A DNA stretch of 64,000 bases. It comes from Bacteroidota bacterium. Lineage in GTDB: Bacteria > Bacteroidota > Ignavibacteria > Ignavibacteriales > Melioribacteraceae. The translations under genes were made by a program, and so were the position numbers. The notes under the pieces were generated by a model. That model made no database searches and had not been told where the DNA came from. It saw only the letters and a program-made list of their open reading frames with translations. The stretch spans positions 62,001 to 126,000 of the forward strand of contig JAHJUE010000019.1 of the NCBI GenBank assembly GCA_018829205.1, in the 5' to 3' direction. This document shows, piece after piece, positions 61,986 through 64,000 of this stretch (within the stretch, counting starts at the first letter, position 1; the number at the start of each line of letters is the position of its first letter).

Positions 61986-62378
61986 ATGGAAAATATAATG
62001 AGTAGTGAAAATAAATATCAGGCAGGAGTTTGTAATATCGGCATCGATGAAAAAAGAAAAAGAATGAATGCAGGATATACAGGCTCTATTGCAACAATTT
62101 TACTGTGGATATTTTTTATAGTTTCAGGTGTTCCACGCGGGTATAGATTATTAACTGCAATTCCGGCAATGATAGCTGCCGTTGGCTTTATTCAGGCGTC
62201 AATGAATTTTTGCGCTTACTTTGGTTTGGCTTCAGTTTTTAATTTTGATAAGATTAGCAGGCAAACTAAAGTTGAAGATGAACATTTTCGGTCGCTTGAT
62301 AAAAGCAAGGCATATCAAATTATTGCTTACTCTATTCTGAGCGGTTTATTAGTTGGAATATTGGCATTTATTGTATAA
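61986..62378 (+). CDS. VCNIG-motif membrane protein (second copy)
   Basis: A 130-residue protein with AGVCNIGIDEKRKRMNAG, GFIQASMNFCAYFGLASVFNFD and hydrophobic helices around 30-75 and at the C-terminus. Same two Cys as the copy at 45961. Unrecognised family. Confidence 0.75.
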   Translation: MENIMSSENKYQAGVCNIGIDEKRKRMNAGYTGSIATILLWIFFIVSGVPRGYRLLTAIPAMIAAVGFIQASMNFCAYFGLASVFNFDKISRQTKVEDEHFRSLDKSKAYQIIAYSILSGLLVGILAFIV

Positions 62379-62393
62379 TAATAGGATGATGAA

Positions 62394-63113
62394 ATGAATC
62401 TGGCAATTATCGGTGCGGGAGAAAGTTCCCGTTTGAAAGAAGAAGGACTCAATGTTCCTAAACATCTTGTAACTATAAATGACGAGTATCTTATCGACAG
62501 AATTATAAGAATAGGTTATGAGAACGGATTTCAAAAAGTATATTGTATTATTAATACAAAGGAAAAGGAACTTAAAAAACATCTCTTAGAAGATAACTTC
62601 AAAATTCCGGTAAAGCTGATTGTAAAAGATACAGAAAGCTCGATGCACAGCTTATTTGTGTTATCCCCTTTTCTAAGTTCGGAACCTTTTTGCCTCGCAA
62701 CAACCGATTCCGTTTTTTTAGAAAATGAGTTTACTCACTTTCTAAAATTTTCATCTGAAGAAAATGAAGACGGCGTATTAGCTGTTACTCAATATATAGA
62801 CGATGAAAAACCGCTTTGTGCTGCAATGGATGAAAATGGTACTATTTTGAAATTCAGTGATTCCAAAGAAGGTTATAACTGGGCAACCGGCGGAATCTAT
62901 TATTTCTCTCCCAGAATTTTTGAAGAAATGCCTTTCGCTTTAGAAACCGCAGTAACAAGATTAAGAAATTTTTTGCGTTTACTGATAGATAATGATTACA
63001 AACTAAAAGCATTCCCCTTTTCAAAAATTATAGATGTTGATCATATAAGTGATATAAAAATTGCTGAAGAATTTTTATCTGATCACGCAGCTAAAAATCA
63101 GGAGAGAAAATAA
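62394..63113 (+). CDS. Sugar nucleotidyltransferase-like protein
   Basis: A 239-residue NTP-transferase fold: LAIIGAGESSRLKEEGLNVPKHLVTINDEYLIDRIIRIG (nucleotide loop G-x-G-x-S-R-x9-P-K), CLATTDSVFL in the metal position, TGGIYYFSPR. Probably transfers NMP to a sugar phosphate, although the loop is slightly unusual (GAGESSRL). Confidence 0.83.
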   Translation: MNLAIIGAGESSRLKEEGLNVPKHLVTINDEYLIDRIIRIGYENGFQKVYCIINTKEKELKKHLLEDNFKIPVKLIVKDTESSMHSLFVLSPFLSSEPFCLATTDSVFLENEFTHFLKFSSEENEDGVLAVTQYIDDEKPLCAAMDENGTILKFSDSKEGYNWATGGIYYFSPRIFEEMPFALETAVTRLRNFLRLLIDNDYKLKAFPFSKIIDVDHISDIKIAEEFLSDHAAKNQERK

Positions 63114-63114
63114 A

Positions 63115-63870
63115 TTGACCCGGTTTCAAAAAATGATATTTGGGTTGCAGGAGTTTTCGCTTTTAATTAAAGATATTTTTGCTCACCTCGGATCTGTTAA
63201 GGATAATTGGACTGAGACTATCCAGGAAATGTACTTGATAGGTACTAAATCTTTTTTCCTGATTTTCCTTGGCGGATTATTTATAGGAATTATTCTTGCT
63301 ATCGAAACAGGTCATCAACTTGAAACTTTTGGAGCAACTGCCTGGATCGCTAAAACTGTTTCTTTAGGTATGGTTCGTGAGCTTGGACCTGTAATTGCGG
63401 GATTATTACTTGCTGCACGCACAGGTGCCAAGAACACTTCCGAATTAGGCGCTATGCAATTAAGCGAACAAATTGATGCTTTAAGAGCTTTCGGTGCAAG
63501 CCCCGTAGAAAAATTGGTTATTCCCAGAACAATAGCGGCGCTTGTAATGTTTTTACCTCTTACATTAATCGCTGATATTGTTGGAATTTTAGGAGGGATG
63601 TTAGTTTCCAACCAAACATTTCATAGTGATATTTCCGTTTTCTGGAATACTGCAGTTACATCATTGAAAATGAAAGATCTTTTTGTCGGATTTTTAAAAC
63701 CGATTTTCTTTGGATTCTTTATTGCTACAATCAGCTGCTATTTTGGATTGACAACAAAGGGCGGCACAACCGGATTGGGTAAAAACACAATTAACGCAGT
63801 GGTTTATTCTTCAGCTTTGATTTTAGTTATTGATTTTATTTTTACAAAAGTTGTTTGGGAGTTGTTATAA
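63115..63870 (+). CDS. mlaE: MlaE-family ABC transporter permease
   Basis: About 251 residues, five helices. MVRELGPVIAGLLLAARTGAKNTSELGAMQLSEQIDALRAFGASPVEKLVIPRT is the MlaE signature. Start TTG at 63115 with GGAGAG eight bases before it. Part of the retrograde phospholipid-transport complex. Confidence 0.92.
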   Translation: MTRFQKMIFGLQEFSLLIKDIFAHLGSVKDNWTETIQEMYLIGTKSFFLIFLGGLFIGIILAIETGHQLETFGATAWIAKTVSLGMVRELGPVIAGLLLAARTGAKNTSELGAMQLSEQIDALRAFGASPVEKLVIPRTIAALVMFLPLTLIADIVGILGGMLVSNQTFHSDISVFWNTAVTSLKMKDLFVGFLKPIFFGFFIATISCYFGLTTKGGTTGLGKNTINAVVYSSALILVIDFIFTKVVWELL

Positions 63871-63876
63871 TTATTT

Positions 63877-64000
63877 ATGATTGAATTAAAAAACATATCA
63901 ATTACATTAAACGATAACGTAATTCTTGATGATGTTACGCTTAATATTGAAATGGGAATGAATACAATTGTTTTAGGACCAAGCGGCGCGGGTAAAAGTT
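63877..64000 (+). CDS. mlaF: MlaF-like ABC transporter ATPase, N-terminal part
   Basis: Forty-one codons: MIELKNISITLNDNVILDDVTLNIEMGMN then VLGPSGAGKS (Walker A). Seven bases after the MlaE stop; truncated by the window end. Confidence 0.9.
   Translation, partial: MIELKNISITLNDNVILDDVTLNIEMGMNTIVLGPSGAGKS

Overview
The window looks like a chromosomal segment of an AT-rich Gram-negative bacterium of the Bacteroidota/Chlorobi (FCB) group, possibly Ignavibacteria-like. The basis is a two-component-propeller sensor kinase, a transporter-associated PG0541-type PII-like protein, a Bacteroides Mpi-type DNA invertase, a promoter matching the Bacteroidota TTG-N20-TAnnTTTG pattern, and many small palindromic repeats spread through coding and noncoding DNA. 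The taxonomic call is inference.

Layout. 1-7.2 kb is core-like: the start of a secreted protein, two NarL-type response regulators, a giant propeller/histidine kinase, RNase HIII and phosphofructokinase. At 7.34-7.65 kb lies a tRNA-Asp gene preceded by three tandem 77-bp broken copies of its own 5' half. Downstream of it begins a roughly 24-kb accessory/defence island (about 7.65-31.6 kb). In order it holds: phased TGTACC repeats; a SymE-like toxin pair; a nested inverted repeat; an AbiE-type toxin-antitoxin pair; a retron-like operon (candidate ncRNA, small helical protein, XRE regulator, reverse transcriptase with NAxxH and ITG motifs); an ABC-three-component system; a Fic protein; an Mpi-type invertase next to a tail-to-tail target-recognition-domain (TRD) cassette of a type IIG-like methylase; the methylase and its PLD-Snf2 helicase partner; and a mobile-element core (excisionase-like HTH, tyrosine recombinase, primase-helicase, small zinc protein).

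The most striking feature is at 19239-20553. A 13-bp inverted repeat lies inside the methylase gene and at the start of a promoterless alternative TRD. Inversion between the two copies would exchange the C-terminal 215 residues in perfect frame, and a serine invertase sits 54 bp away. This predicts phase-variable DNA specificity of the restriction/defence system.

31.9-42.2 kb is a collinear operon: TetR, RND efflux (membrane fusion protein, pump, TolC), then PlsC-like acyltransferase, patatin, PAP2 phosphatase, FabH and a glycosyltransferase. This suggests synthesis and export of a lipid. A decayed tyrosine recombinase follows (42.35-42.6 kb).

43-62.4 kb holds small redox/detoxification genes (ArsR, two FrnE-like DsbA proteins, DoxX family, dienelactone hydrolase, DODA-like dioxygenase, CDGSH protein, NmrA-like and aldo-keto reductases, PagL-like deacylase) and a second TetR-controlled RND efflux operon. 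A DoxX/thioesterase/VCNIG-membrane-protein module occurs twice, and gene fragments mark decay around the first copy. The window ends in a sugar nucleotidyltransferase and the MlaE/MlaF lipid-transport genes.
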